DNA of 64,000 nucleotides from UBA2287 sp037442025 (GCA_037442025.1 JBBIRB010000005.1:1-64000), one strand, 5' to 3'. Numbered from the stretch's first letter, positions 17,177 to 26,107 are shown. The notes: generated by a model not told the origin, from the letters alone. Numbers and translations: made by a program.

Positions 17177-19333
17177 ATGAAAACCTATTCAACTAATCAA
17201 ATCAGAAACATTGTCCTCGTTGGCAATACTGGCTCTGGTAAAACCATGTTGGCCGAATGCATGATGTTCGAGGGAAAAGTTATTGAACGTAAGGGAACTA
17301 TTGAGGCTAAAAGTACCGTTTCGGATTACTCCGAAATTGAGCAGCAAAACCAACGCTCCATTTTTTCTACAGTTCTTCATACCGAATTCCAAAACCATAA
17401 GTTAAACATTATTGACACTCCAGGTTCCGACGATTTTGTGGGTGGGGTTATTTCATCCATGTACCCAGCCGACACTTGTGTTATGGTTATTAATTCGCAG
17501 TACGGTGTTGAGGTTGGAACCGAAATTTTCAATCGCCATGCCGAGCGCATGAACATGCCCATTGTTTTTGCCGTTAACCATCTCGATCAGGATAAGGCCA
17601 ACTTCGACCAAACCGTTGAATCGCTAAAAGTTAGCTTCGGCCCCAAGGCCCTAGTTTTTCAGTATCCCGTTAACGCAGGCACTTCGTTCGATGCGTTTAT
17701 CGATGTGCTGATGATGAAGATGTACAAGTTTAAAGGCGACAACGGGGAGCGCGAAGAGCTGGCAATTCCCGATTCGGAAATGGACAAGGCCTCCGAACTC
17801 CACAATGTTCTTGTGGAGGCCGCTGCCGAAAATGACGAGCAACTCATGGAGAAATTCTTCGAGCAGGGCAACCTTAGCGAGGATGAAATGAAGCAAGGGC
17901 TTGCCATTGGTGTAAAATCGAGGGGAATTCTTCCCATTTTCTGCACATCGGCCAAGCGCAGCATTGGAATTAAAAGGTTAATGGATTTCATTATAAATGT
18001 ATGCCCCAGCCCTGCCGATGTAACACCCATGCCAACCAAGGAGGGGAAGGAAATTAAGTGCGACGCAAGCGCACCAGCATCCCTTTTTGTTTTCAAAACA
18101 TCTGTGGAGCAACATATTGGCGAAATCAACTATTTCCGGGTTATGTCGGGTAAAATTACCGAAAGTGCCGACATGATTAACTCAACAAACGATGGTAAAG
18201 AGCGCCTTTCACAACTTTTCGTTGTTGCTGGTAAAAACCGTGTTAAAGTTCCTGAGTTGGTAGCTGGCGACATAGGTGCCACTGTTAAACTCAAGAATAC
18301 CAAAACCAACCATACCCTTTGCACTTCGGGCCTTTCGGTGGCATTTAAAAATATGATTTTCCCGAATCACAAGTATCGGACTGCCATTAAGCCCAAAAAC
18401 GAGTCGGATGTTGAGAAATTGGGCGAATTCCTGAATCGTGCACACCAAGAGGATCCCACAATTGTAATTGAATATTCAAAGGAGCTGAAACAAATTATTG
18501 TTTACGGGCAAGGCGAGCACCATTTGAATATTTTAAAATGGCAACTCACCAATTTACAAAAAATTGAGGTAGACTTCATTGCTCCACGAATCCCTTATCG
18601 CGAAACCATAACAAAACTTGCCGCTGCCGACTATCGCCATAAGAAGCAAAGTGGCGGATCCGGACAGTTTGGCGAAGTACACATTGTTATTGAGCCCCAC
18701 GTAGAAGGAGCTCCCGACCCCTCGAAATACAAAATAAACGGGAAAGATGTAAATATTAGCGTTCGCGGAAAAGAAGAAATAAACCTCGACTGGGGTGGAA
18801 AACTGATATACTACAACTGTATTGTGGGGGGCTCAATCGATGCTCGGTTCTTACCAGCCATTCTAAAGGGTATTATGGAGAAAATGGAAGAGGGTCCCCT
18901 TACAGGTTCGTATGCTCGCGACATTCGCGTTGCTGTTTACGACGGTAAAATGCACCCCGTCGACTCCAATGAAATTTCGTTCAAACTTGCTGGCCGAAAT
19001 GCATTTAAAAATGCATTTAAAAATGCCGGCCCCAAAATTATGGAACCAGTATACGAGGTAGAGGTTCTTGTGCCAGGTGAAAAGATGGGCGATGTAATGA
19101 GCGACCTTCAGAACCGAAGGGCCATCATTCTGGGAATGGATAGCGAAAAGGGCTTCGAAAAAATTAATGCCCGTGTACCTCTTGCAGAAATGCACAAGTA
19201 CTCTACCACCCTTTCGTCGCTTACCAGCGGAAGAGCCACCTATAGTATGAAATTTGCGAGCTACGAGCAAGTTCCCTCCGATGTTCAGGATAAGCTTCTG
19301 AAAGCTTACGAAGAGGAGTCGGACGACGAATAG
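17177..19333 (+). CDS. EF-G paralog (translation elongation factor G-like) with altered GTPase motifs
   Basis: Five-domain EF-G-like protein, 718 residues from ATG 17177; the frame is open to a TTG at 17147. The P-loop is GNTGSGKT (16-23). Switch I reads RSIFS (60-64), where canonical EF-G has RGITI. Switch II reads DTPGSDDF, with Ser84 where EF-G has the catalytic His of DTPGHVDF. The G4 motif is NHLD rather than NKxD. Domains II-V look whole, including YGQGEHHLNI, GSGQFGEV and SGRATYSMKF. Family knowledge: Bacteroides carries an EF-G paralog reported to translocate without GTP hydrolysis. This protein probably belongs to that class. It is monocistronic with its own promoter and terminator. 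Confidence 0.85.
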   Translation: MKTYSTNQIRNIVLVGNTGSGKTMLAECMMFEGKVIERKGTIEAKSTVSDYSEIEQQNQRSIFSTVLHTEFQNHKLNIIDTPGSDDFVGGVISSMYPADTCVMVINSQYGVEVGTEIFNRHAERMNMPIVFAVNHLDQDKANFDQTVESLKVSFGPKALVFQYPVNAGTSFDAFIDVLMMKMYKFKGDNGEREELAIPDSEMDKASELHNVLVEAAAENDEQLMEKFFEQGNLSEDEMKQGLAIGVKSRGILPIFCTSAKRSIGIKRLMDFIINVCPSPADVTPMPTKEGKEIKCDASAPASLFVFKTSVEQHIGEINYFRVMSGKITESADMINSTNDGKERLSQLFVVAGKNRVKVPELVAGDIGATVKLKNTKTNHTLCTSGLSVAFKNMIFPNHKYRTAIKPKNESDVEKLGEFLNRAHQEDPTIVIEYSKELKQIIVYGQGEHHLNILKWQLTNLQKIEVDFIAPRIPYRETITKLAAADYRHKKQSGGSGQFGEVHIVIEPHVEGAPDPSKYKINGKDVNISVRGKEEINLDWGGKLIYYNCIVGGSIDARFLPAILKGIMEKMEEGPLTGSYARDIRVAVYDGKMHPVDSNEISFKLAGRNAFKNAFKNAGPKIMEPVYEVEVLVPGEKMGDVMSDLQNRRAIILGMDSEKGFEKINARVPLAEMHKYSTTLSSLTSGRATYSMKFASYEQVPSDVQDKLLKAYEEESDDE

Positions 19334-19355
19334 CAACTTCATCAAATAATTTTTT

Positions 19356-19385
19356 AAAGCCCAACACCGGTTGGGCTTTTTTTGA
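19356..19385 (+). terminator. Intrinsic terminator after the EF-G paralog
   Basis: AAAGCCCAAC (19356-19365) and GTTGGGCTTT (19370-19379) around the loop ACCG, then a T run to about 19383. Confidence 0.92.
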
Positions 19386-19452
19386 CTCCCCATGGTATAT
19401 ATTCAATTGAAATCCTGTCCTTTTTTTTGTATATTTATCGAAAATTGATGCC

Positions 19453-20148
19453 ATGAAAAATCTATTTCTGCACTACATGTTCGAGCGGGTGAAGCGCCAG
19501 GAAGAAGAGGTGAAGCACGAGTTGGGGCCAGTAATCACCATCTCAAGGGAGTACGGATGTTATGGCAGCGAAATAGCCCGCTTACTGGTTGAGAAAATAA
19601 ACGAAACCCGGCCCGAAAAAACGGAGCGGAACGAATGGTGCTACGTTAGCCATCAGGTTCTACACGATGCTACAGAAAAACTCGATGCCGAACCCCACGA
19701 CATTGCCCATATTTTTGGCGCTGAAGAAAAAACCATTATTGGCGACCTGGTATTGCTCTTTTCAAAGGATAAGTATTTCAGCGACAACCATATAAAACGC
19801 ACAATTTCCCGAATTGTGCGCTCCTACTCTGAGCAAGGACATGCCGTAATTGTTGGAAGAGCCGGTTGCGTAATTGCTCGCCATATCGATCATTCAATTC
19901 ACATTCGTCTTATAGCACCCTTCTCGTGGAGAGTAGCCCGAATCATGAACCGCTTTGGAATTTCGAAGCAGGATGCTGAAAAAATGGTTAGGGAAACCGA
20001 TAAGCGCCGCGATACGTTTATGGAGTTTTTCCGAGGTAAGAAACCCGACAGCGAACTATTCGATTTAATTATTAACCGCTCTACACTTACCCCCGAAGAA
20101 ATAGTTAACCAAATATTTTTCTTTGCCCAAGAGCGAAAACTGATTTAA
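19453..20148 (+). CDS. Cytidylate kinase-like family protein
   Basis: Cytosolic P-loop protein of 231 residues in the cytidylate-kinase-like family (AAA_26). After a charged N-terminus, VITISREYGCYGSEIARLL (about 27-45) stands for the modified nucleotide-binding loop of this family, which lacks a plain GxxGxGKS. Further family features are HAVIVGRAGCVIARH (about 135-150), the Arg-rich lid with RVARIMNRFGIS and DKRRDTFMEFF, and FDLIINRSTLTPEE. The true cytidylate kinase gene cmk is not in the window. The substrate is not established for such proteins. It follows the EF-G terminator by about 70 bases. Confidence 0.8.
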   Translation: MKNLFLHYMFERVKRQEEEVKHELGPVITISREYGCYGSEIARLLVEKINETRPEKTERNEWCYVSHQVLHDATEKLDAEPHDIAHIFGAEEKTIIGDLVLLFSKDKYFSDNHIKRTISRIVRSYSEQGHAVIVGRAGCVIARHIDHSIHIRLIAPFSWRVARIMNRFGISKQDAEKMVRETDKRRDTFMEFFRGKKPDSELFDLIINRSTLTPEEIVNQIFFFAQERKLI

Positions 20149-20164
20149 CCTTTATAACATTTTG

Positions 20165-20172
20165 TAATTTTG
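20165..20172 (+). promoter_or_regulatory. -7 element (TAATTTTG) upstream of the cyclophilin gene
   Basis: Exact TAnnTTTG match, 80 bases before the cyclophilin ATG. No convincing -33 partner. Confidence 0.4.
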
Positions 20173-20251
20173 GGCCGCCAAAGGGGCATAGTTTGCATAC
20201 CGTGGTTGTTTCCCTTGTAACTTTTTATTAATTTCCCATAATAATTAAAAA

Positions 20252-20710
20252 ATGAAAAAAGCCGAAATCATCACCCCAAAGGGAGTAATGAAAATTGAAT
20301 TTTTCGAAACCGATGCTCCAAAAACAGTCGATAACTTCGTTAAGCTAGCCCAAAGTGGTTTTTACGATGGTTTAGCCTTTCATCGGGTTATTCCCGATTT
20401 TGTTATTCAGGGAGGCTGCCCCTTTTCTAAGGATATGACCGACCGCAGAGTAGGTACCGGAGGCCCTGGTTATAAAATCGACTGCGAATTAACAGGTAAT
20501 AACCAGTACCACGACCGGGGTGTTCTGTCAATGGCTCACGCAGGTAGAAATACTGGGGGCTCGCAGTTCTTCATTTGCCATAGTCGCCGAAACACTAGCC
20601 ACCTCGACCGCAACCATACTTGCTTTGGCAAGGTATACGATGGGTTCGATGTTATTGACACCATAAGGCAGGGCGATACTATTGAAAAAATTGTAATAAC
20701 GGAGGAATAG
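20252..20710 (+). CDS. Cyclophilin-type peptidyl-prolyl cis-trans isomerase
   Basis: Cytosolic single-domain cyclophilin of 152 residues that isomerises prolyl bonds. Seen: FHRVIPDFVIQGGCP (about 44-58), with the catalytic Arg and the Phe/Gln of the active site; LSMAHAGRNTGGSQFFICHS (about 91-110), with the Ala/Gln/Phe pocket; and HLDRNHTCFGKVYDGFDV near 118-135. No signal peptide is present. The protein is slightly compact compared with eukaryotic cyclophilins, as is normal for bacterial PpiB types. It is convergent with the PurF-type gene, and the two share a hairpin terminator. Confidence 0.93.
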   Translation: MKKAEIITPKGVMKIEFFETDAPKTVDNFVKLAQSGFYDGLAFHRVIPDFVIQGGCPFSKDMTDRRVGTGGPGYKIDCELTGNNQYHDRGVLSMAHAGRNTGGSQFFICHSRRNTSHLDRNHTCFGKVYDGFDVIDTIRQGDTIEKIVITEE

Positions 20711-20720
20711 GTTAAAATCA

Positions 20721-20748
20721 TGAAGCGCTGGTACTCACCAGCGCTTCA
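20721..20748. terminator. Bidirectional hairpin between the cyclophilin and PurF-type genes
   Basis: Perfect 11-base arms TGAAGCGCTGG (20721-20731) and CCAGCGCTTCA (20738-20748), with a 6-base loop, lie between convergent stops. The flanking T tracts are short on both strands (TTTT), so termination may be only moderate. Confidence 0.7.
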
Positions 20749-20753
20749 CATTT

Positions 20754-22652
20754 TCAGTAGGCTCTTTGGTTTCTGCCCTCAATAAAATTGATAAATGAGG
20801 TGTTAACCACTTTGTTTCCTCCGGGTGTAGGATACTTGCCTGTAAAGTACCAATCGCCCCTATCGTTAGGGCAGGCAGCATGTAGGTTCTCAATGGTTTG
20901 GAAAACAATCTTCACCTCTACCTTCATATCTTTTGGAGTAAGTAAATTGGCAATTTTATCGGAAAGCTGCTCTGGAGTAAAAGGTTTGTAAATTTCCTTT
21001 ACATAGTTCACCATCTCTTCCTTCGGAAGGTTCTGTTGTGCCTTACAATTTTTATACACTGAATTAATTACCGCTTCCTGTCCCGTCTCTTTAAGCAAGG
21101 CAATTGCTGCCCTGAACGCAATGAAGTCGGCCAGTTTGGCCATGTCAATGCCGTAACAATCGGGGTATCGAATTTGTGGCGACGACGAAACAATTACAAT
21201 GCTTTTGGGCTTTAACCTACCCAGTATTCGCAGAATGCTTTCCCTGAGCGTAGTGCCCCGAACAATTGAGTCGTCAATAACAACCAAATTATCTATTTCG
21301 GGGCGAACGGTGCCATACGTAATATCGTAAACGTGTCCAACCAAATCGTTCCTTCCTTTGTCTTGTGTAATAAAAGTGCGTAGTTTAGCATCTTTCACTG
21401 CTATTTTTTCAACTCTTGGCCTTGCAGAAATAATTGTCTCAATATCGGTTTCGGTTAACGACCCGTTTCTTTCTTTAATAATCCTCGATTTTTCTTTTAG
21501 CATAAAATCCTCAATGCCTTTAATCATCCCATAAAAGGCAACCTCGGCTGTATTGGGAATAAAAGAGAACACAGTGTTCTTTAAATCATGGCCAATGGAA
21601 TCTAAAATTTGAGGTGTAAGTAGTTCGCCCAATTTTATACGTTCGCGGTAAATATCCCTGTCGGTACCGCGCGAAAAGTAAATACGCTCGAACGAGCAGG
21701 AAGTTCGTTGCTGGGGAATGCGAATTTCATCCATGCTAACCTGTCCGTTATGCTTAACTATTAGCGCATAACCGGGCTTTACTTCCTGAACCTCGTCGGT
21801 GGTAACATTCATTACCGTTTGAATAACTGGCCGTTCCGATGCTACTACTACAATTTCATCGTTTGCATAGTAAAAAGCGGGCCTTATGCCCCATGGGTCG
21901 CGACAAACAAATGCATCGCCATGTCCAACTATTCCGGCTAGGGCGTAGCCTCCGTCAAAATCCTTCGTTGCTTCCTGAAGAACTTTCCTAACATTAAGGT
22001 TTTCGGCTATTAGTGAGCTGATTTCCTTATTAGTAAACCCCTCGTTCTTGTACTGCCTGAAAATGAGCTGGTTTTCTTCGTCGAGAAAATGGCCAACCTT
22101 TTCGAGCACGGTAACAGTATCGGAATAGTCCTTGGGATGCTGACCCAGATCAACCAGTTTCTGGAAAAGTTCATCGACATTGGTCATATTAAAGTTACCT
22201 GCAAGTACAAGGGTTCTGGACTTCCAGTTATTCTCTCTCATTACGGGGTGAACAAAATCGATGGAATTATTTCCAAAGGTACCATAGCGAAGATGGCCTA
22301 GGTAAAGTTCAGCGGCAAAGGGCAAGTTTTGCTTTGCCCACAAAGGGTCATCAACAAGTGCTTGGCGCTTCTCGTCGCCCCCAAGACCCGACTCAATAGT
22401 ATCGAAAACTTCGCGAATAGATGAGTAAGAGCAGCTTCTAGCCCTATCGATATAGCGAAGGCCTGGCTGTAAGTCGAATTTAATACTTGCTACGCCTGCT
22501 CCATCCTGCCCTCTGTTATGCTGTTTTTCCATAAGAAGATATAGCTTTTGCAGGCCATAGGTCCATGTACCATACTTCAGCTGATAGTATTCCAACGGCT
22601 TCAGTAATCGGATAAGGGCTATTCCGCATTCGTGCTGCAACTGGTCGCTCAT
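20754..22652 (-). CDS. Long amidophosphoribosyltransferase-family protein (PurF type)
   Basis: Class II glutamine amidotransferase fused to a phosphoribosyltransferase domain, 632 residues from ATG 22652; the upstream TTG at 22685 is less likely. The Ntn nucleophile Cys sits in QHECGIALI at about residue 9, so removal of a short propeptide is needed to expose it. QHNRGQDGAGVAS follows in the glutaminase domain. The PRPP loop is VVIDDSIVRGTTLRESI near residue 460. The protein is about 150 residues longer than classical PurF. Bacteroidota often carry such a long paralog besides the standard enzyme; whether this one makes phosphoribosylamine is likely but not proven. Confidence 0.82.
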   Translation of the reverse strand: MSDQLQHECGIALIRLLKPLEYYQLKYGTWTYGLQKLYLLMEKQHNRGQDGAGVASIKFDLQPGLRYIDRARSCSYSSIREVFDTIESGLGGDEKRQALVDDPLWAKQNLPFAAELYLGHLRYGTFGNNSIDFVHPVMRENNWKSRTLVLAGNFNMTNVDELFQKLVDLGQHPKDYSDTVTVLEKVGHFLDEENQLIFRQYKNEGFTNKEISSLIAENLNVRKVLQEATKDFDGGYALAGIVGHGDAFVCRDPWGIRPAFYYANDEIVVVASERPVIQTVMNVTTDEVQEVKPGYALIVKHNGQVSMDEIRIPQQRTSCSFERIYFSRGTDRDIYRERIKLGELLTPQILDSIGHDLKNTVFSFIPNTAEVAFYGMIKGIEDFMLKEKSRIIKERNGSLTETDIETIISARPRVEKIAVKDAKLRTFITQDKGRNDLVGHVYDITYGTVRPEIDNLVVIDDSIVRGTTLRESILRILGRLKPKSIVIVSSSPQIRYPDCYGIDMAKLADFIAFRAAIALLKETGQEAVINSVYKNCKAQQNLPKEEMVNYVKEIYKPFTPEQLSDKIANLLTPKDMKVEVKIVFQTIENLHAACPNDRGDWYFTGKYPTPGGNKVVNTSFINFIEGRNQRAY

Positions 22653-22776
22653 TTCAAATGTATAGTTTGGGTGTGGTAATTGCAAAAAAATACAAAAGGC
22701 TCTGTATGCGGTCTCCCCTTAAGTTTGTAATGGGTTAACCTCATTTTCAAAGCCGTTGGTAACATATGTAGGTTTT

Positions 22777-23241
22777 TTAGTTGAGCCGCGGAAAGTTAAT
22801 CCATTCGCTCACAACGAATGCCTTAGGGTATTGTTTCTCAATAACTTTCAAAAATCTAAGGGCTTCGTCGCGGGTACGAAAATCGCCAACGGATACTTTA
22901 TAGTAGGGACTATCGAAGGTGCGGTAAGCAGGAACTCCCGGAAAGGCTTCCATGAATTTAAATTGCAAATCTTCTGAATTTTTCCTCGACTGCTGTCCCA
23001 GATCGAAAAAAATGCGCACCCTGAAACCCTGCATACCAGGACGAGAGGCATTGCTAATCAGATAGGTGTCGAGCATGCGAGTTATTGATTCGGACTGAAA
23101 AACCCTTACCTCGCCTAATTTTAGGTTATTGCTGCTCTCTTGCGCTGCAATATTGCTGAAAGCAAATCCAAACAACACGCCTAATATTGCTATTTTAAGG
23201 GCTAAATTAGAGCGATTGAATATATTTAAAACAGTTTTCAT
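22777..23241 (-). CDS. Exported SPOR-domain protein
   Basis: Envelope protein of 154 residues from ATG 23241; an in-frame TTG lies at 23262. A signal sequence or anchor covers about residues 8-33, ending SNIAAQ. The C-terminal half (about 75-150) is a SPOR domain: FRVRIFFDLGQ, then PYYKVSVGDFRTRDEALRFLKVIEKQYPKAFVV. SPOR domains bind denuded glycan strands of peptidoglycan at division sites. It is a small, stand-alone form, common in Bacteroidota. It lies between a PurF-type gene and the LEA2 lipoprotein, all on the minus strand but with separate spacing. Confidence 0.82.
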   Translation of the reverse strand: MKTVLNIFNRSNLALKIAILGVLFGFAFSNIAAQESSNNLKLGEVRVFQSESITRMLDTYLISNASRPGMQGFRVRIFFDLGQQSRKNSEDLQFKFMEAFPGVPAYRTFDSPYYKVSVGDFRTRDEALRFLKVIEKQYPKAFVVSEWINFPRLN

Positions 23242-23305
23242 TGAAAGGAATTTGCTGTGCAAATGTACAACTTTGGTTCCAAAAATTAATGGCCTTTTTG
23301 CAACT

Positions 23306-23764
23306 CTAAAGCGATTTTGCTAATTCGCTAAAAGGCTGACGCTTAACAACTACCTTTTTTCGAACGGGGAACGACTTACCTTTAATATATCCCTCAACCT
23401 CTATCCTTTTTAATATCTCCTCAAAGTTACCCCCCATCAACTTGAATGCATCGGCAACCGTTCGCAGTTTAATTTCCACATCTACAGGGTACTTACTACG
23501 TGAGCATGGCTTTAATGCAATGATTCCGGAAGTACTTAAAGTACCAAGATCTCGTTCATTAAGCCAAGCCTTGAAGTTTACTTCTGTAATTGAAATTTTT
23601 CGGGTATTGGGATTATCAATTTCAATATTGAGTGTAAGTAGCACCACATTCTGCTTTAGACCTCTAAAGGTAACATCGCTAACTCCGGTAATTTTAATGT
23701 CGTTAACCTTACCGCATCCTGAAAGAATAAGAAGTAGAAGAAATCCGAATATTGAGTTGCGCAT
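23306..23764 (-). CDS. LEA2/WHy-like lipoprotein
   Basis: Predicted lipoprotein of 152 residues; ATG at 23764, lipobox LSGC with Cys near residue 17. The mature part has the late-embryogenesis-abundant type 2 pattern: alternating strands, with the diagnostic TLNIEIDNPNTRKISITEVNF and a following GxIxL-type strand near residue 90. Such domains are immunoglobulin-like and occur in bacterial envelope proteins of unknown role. The tail is basic (KKVVVKRQ). The neighbours give no pathway clue. It is divergent from miaB. Confidence 0.72.
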   Translation of the reverse strand: MRNSIFGFLLLLILSGCGKVNDIKITGVSDVTFRGLKQNVVLLTLNIEIDNPNTRKISITEVNFKAWLNERDLGTLSTSGIIALKPCSRSKYPVDVEIKLRTVADAFKLMGGNFEEILKRIEVEGYIKGKSFPVRKKVVVKRQPFSELAKSL

Positions 23765-23891
23765 TATATACAATTTTTAATCCTCAGGGCCAAAATTACC
23801 TAATTTATTTACTAATCTAACTTCAGTATGCAAAAAATCATTTCAACATCTTCGAAAGAATATCTTATAAAAATGAAAAAAAGAAAACAAC

Positions 23892-23899
23892 TATCTTTG
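23892..23899 (+). promoter_or_regulatory. -7 element (TATCTTTG) for miaB
   Basis: Exact TAnnTTTG match, 22 bases before the miaB ATG at 23922, consistent with a very short leader. Confidence 0.6.
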
Positions 23900-23921
23900 C
23901 AGCGATTACAAAATATATGCA

Positions 23922-25274
23922 ATGACAACTTCAAACCCGAATTTGCACAACAAGGTATTTATTGAGACCTATGGTTGCCAAATGAATATTAACGACAGCG
24001 AGGTGGTTGCCTCAATTCTTAAAAGCAATGGTTACGAAATAACCGACGATATTGAGGATGCATCGATCATTTTTGCCAATACCTGCTCCATTCGCGAAAA
24101 CGCCGAAACCCGTGTTTGGGGTCGCATTGACGTTTTCCGGCAAATTAAAAAGCAGAAACCGTGGGTTATAGTTGGCATTTTAGGTTGCATGGCAGAAAGG
24201 CTTAAGGATAATTTGCTCGATAATGAAAAACTGGTCGATTTGGTTGTTGGACCCGATGCTTACAGAGAGTTACCTATTCTCATACGTGCTGCCGAAGGGG
24301 GCCAGAAAGGAATAAATGTACTGCTACAGCGTGAAGAAACCTATGCCGATATTAGCCCAGTAAGGCTCGATAAGAATGGCGTTTCGGCTTTTGTTTCCAT
24401 AACCCGAGGCTGTAACAATATGTGTTCGTACTGTGTAGTTCCTTACGTTCGAGGTGGGGAACGTAGCCGAAATCCGGAAACCATTATTCGCGAAGTGCAA
24501 GATCTTATTGATTCTGGTTACAAAGAGGTAACCCTTTTGGGCCAAAATGTTAATAGCTACAAATGGAAAACCGATAGTGGACTGGATGTTAATTTCTCAT
24601 CACTTTTAGAAATGGTTGCAAGGCTTAACCCAAAAATGAGGGTTCGTTTCTCTACATCGCATCCTAAGGATCTGAGCAACGAGGTGCTGTACACAATGGC
24701 CATGTACGAGAACATTTGCAACCATATTCACCTTCCGGTTCAATCGGGATCGACCCATATGCTCAAACTAATGAACAGAGGCTACACGCGCGAGTACTAC
24801 CTAAGCAGGGTTGAGGCCATTCGAAACATTCTTCCCGACTGTGCCATTTCTACCGATTTAATTGCTGGTTTCTGCACCGAAACAGAAGTTGATCACGACC
24901 TTACGCTCTCTCTTATGCGCGAGGTGGAATTCGACTTTGCCTTTATGTTCAAGTACTCTGAGCGTCCCGATACCACTGCTGCTCTCAAGTATTCCGACGA
25001 CGTTCCTGAAGAGGTAAAGTCGCGCAGGCTTACCGAAATCATCGAGCTGCAAGGCAAACTATCCGAAGAGAGCAAAAAACGCGATTTAGGAAAAGAGTTC
25101 GAAGTGCTAATTGAAGGTGAGTCAAAAAAATCGGGTGATGAATTCTTTGGCAGAACTTCACAGAATAAGGTAGTAGTTTTCCCCCGCGAAAATTATAAAA
25201 TTGGCGACTACGTATCAGTATTAATAACCGATTGTACTCCGGCAACCCTTTTAGGTAAAATAATTAACGATTAA
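23922..25274 (+). CDS. miaB: tRNA-2-methylthio-N6-dimethylallyladenosine synthase MiaB
   Basis: Radical SAM methylthiotransferase of 450 residues that adds the 2-methylthio group to i6A37 of tRNA. The N-terminal MTTase domain supplies three cluster-binding Cys: TYGCQMN (Cys19), NTCSIRE and GCMAER. The radical SAM motif is RGCNNMCSYC (CxxxCxxC), followed by VVPYVRGGERSR, the MiaB signature. A TRAM RNA-binding domain occupies the last ~65 residues. The length agrees with the family. The start at ATG 23922 fits a promoter 22 bases upstream. The gene is monocistronic, and the terminator behind it mainly serves the opposite strand. Confidence 0.96.
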   Translation: MTTSNPNLHNKVFIETYGCQMNINDSEVVASILKSNGYEITDDIEDASIIFANTCSIRENAETRVWGRIDVFRQIKKQKPWVIVGILGCMAERLKDNLLDNEKLVDLVVGPDAYRELPILIRAAEGGQKGINVLLQREETYADISPVRLDKNGVSAFVSITRGCNNMCSYCVVPYVRGGERSRNPETIIREVQDLIDSGYKEVTLLGQNVNSYKWKTDSGLDVNFSSLLEMVARLNPKMRVRFSTSHPKDLSNEVLYTMAMYENICNHIHLPVQSGSTHMLKLMNRGYTREYYLSRVEAIRNILPDCAISTDLIAGFCTETEVDHDLTLSLMREVEFDFAFMFKYSERPDTTAALKYSDDVPEEVKSRRLTEIIELQGKLSEESKKRDLGKEFEVLIEGESKKSGDEFFGRTSQNKVVVFPRENYKIGDYVSVLITDCTPATLLGKIIND

Positions 25275-25297
25275 AAAAAGGGGGCACTTGCCCCCTT
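25273..25297 (-). terminator. Intrinsic terminator for the H1-like gene
   Basis: AAGGGGGCA (25278-25286) and TGCCCCCTT (25289-25297) pair tightly. Read on the minus strand the stem is followed by seven Ts, so it ends the convergent H1-like gene. On the plus strand the tail is AT-rich but not a T run. Confidence 0.85.
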
Positions 25298-25318
25298 AAA
25301 TATTATTGAAAGAATAAT

Positions 25319-26107
25319 TTATACTGCAAATTCAGGTTTTAACGCACCGTCTTTTAACCAATCTTTTAAAGCATAAAATTTAGCTTTTTGCCCTGCCTTT
25401 TTCACGGTTGAAATTTGTTTTGCCTCTTTTACCATGCGGGTAAGTGTACCTGCTATGGCCATCTTAGCTCTTTCGGCATCGGCTGCTGAAATATCTAATG
25501 CTTTAATTGCCTTACTGGTGAAATCAGCTAAAACGTAGGGTTTTTTGTCGGTTAAAAGTGCGTTTACAATGAAGTCGGTCCATTTAACTTTTTGCCCTCC
25601 AACATTAACTTTAATGGGTTTTTTGGGCGTTCTTTTACCTTTAATTACCTTAGCCTTTGGTTTTGCAACTACTTTTGCTTTTTTGGTTTTAACCTTAGAT
25701 AGTTTTTCTTTTTTAACTTTTGGTTTAGCAACTGTTTTTGTAGGAGCAACTTTAATTGCTGGCTTGGCTTTAACCTTAGCAACGGCTTTGGCGGGTCTAC
25801 CTCTTTTACCTTTTGGAGCGCTAACCTTCGTTTCTGCCACAATTTCGGAGCCTGCCGCAACAATCTTTTTGGGCCTACCGCGACGCTTGGCAGGAGCATT
25901 TTGAATTGCTGCTTTTTTTGTAACTACTTTTTTCTTAACGCTCTTTTTCTTTTCCTCAAGCAACGAACTGTCTACTGCTGTTTGCTTGTCGAGTTTATTT
26001 AATACATCAATAATATGCCGAAGCTTTGATTGAGTTTGCTCCAATTCGTTTTGATAAAAACTCTTCATTTGAGCAAGTTGGGAGGGAGTAAAAGGATTGT
26101 TTTTCAT
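25319..26107 (-). CDS. Histone H1-like AT-hook protein with C-terminal winged-helix-like domain
   Basis: Very basic 262-residue protein, likely nucleoid-associated. The first ~45 residues form a helical segment with coiled-coil character (SQLAQMKSFYQNELEQTQSK). Residues ~50-175 are a Lys/Ala/Pro/Val-rich linker like histone H1, with two AT-hook cores, KRRGRPKK and KRGRPAKA. The last ~85 residues fold-predict by eye as a winged helix (KWTDFIVNALL, AIAGTLTRMVKEAKQIS, KFYALKDWL), resembling HARE-HTH-like domains. The Lys-rich repeats are low complexity. No neighbour shares an operon with it. DNA binding is inferred from composition and AT hooks; the regulatory role is unknown. Confidence 0.75.
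   Translation of the reverse strand: MKNNPFTPSQLAQMKSFYQNELEQTQSKLRHIIDVLNKLDKQTAVDSSLLEEKKKSVKKKVVTKKAAIQNAPAKRRGRPKKIVAAGSEIVAETKVSAPKGKRGRPAKAVAKVKAKPAIKVAPTKTVAKPKVKKEKLSKVKTKKAKVVAKPKAKVIKGKRTPKKPIKVNVGGQKVKWTDFIVNALLTDKKPYVLADFTSKAIKALDISAADAERAKMAIAGTLTRMVKEAKQISTVKKAGQKAKFYALKDWLKDGALKPEFAV

Noticed and set aside
19008..19025. Short tandem repeat ATGCATTTAAAA in the EF-G paralog, looking like a small insertion
   Set aside because: The encoded NAFKNAFKNA matches the normal AFKxAFKxA helix of EF-G domain IV, so it is a family feature, not an insertion.
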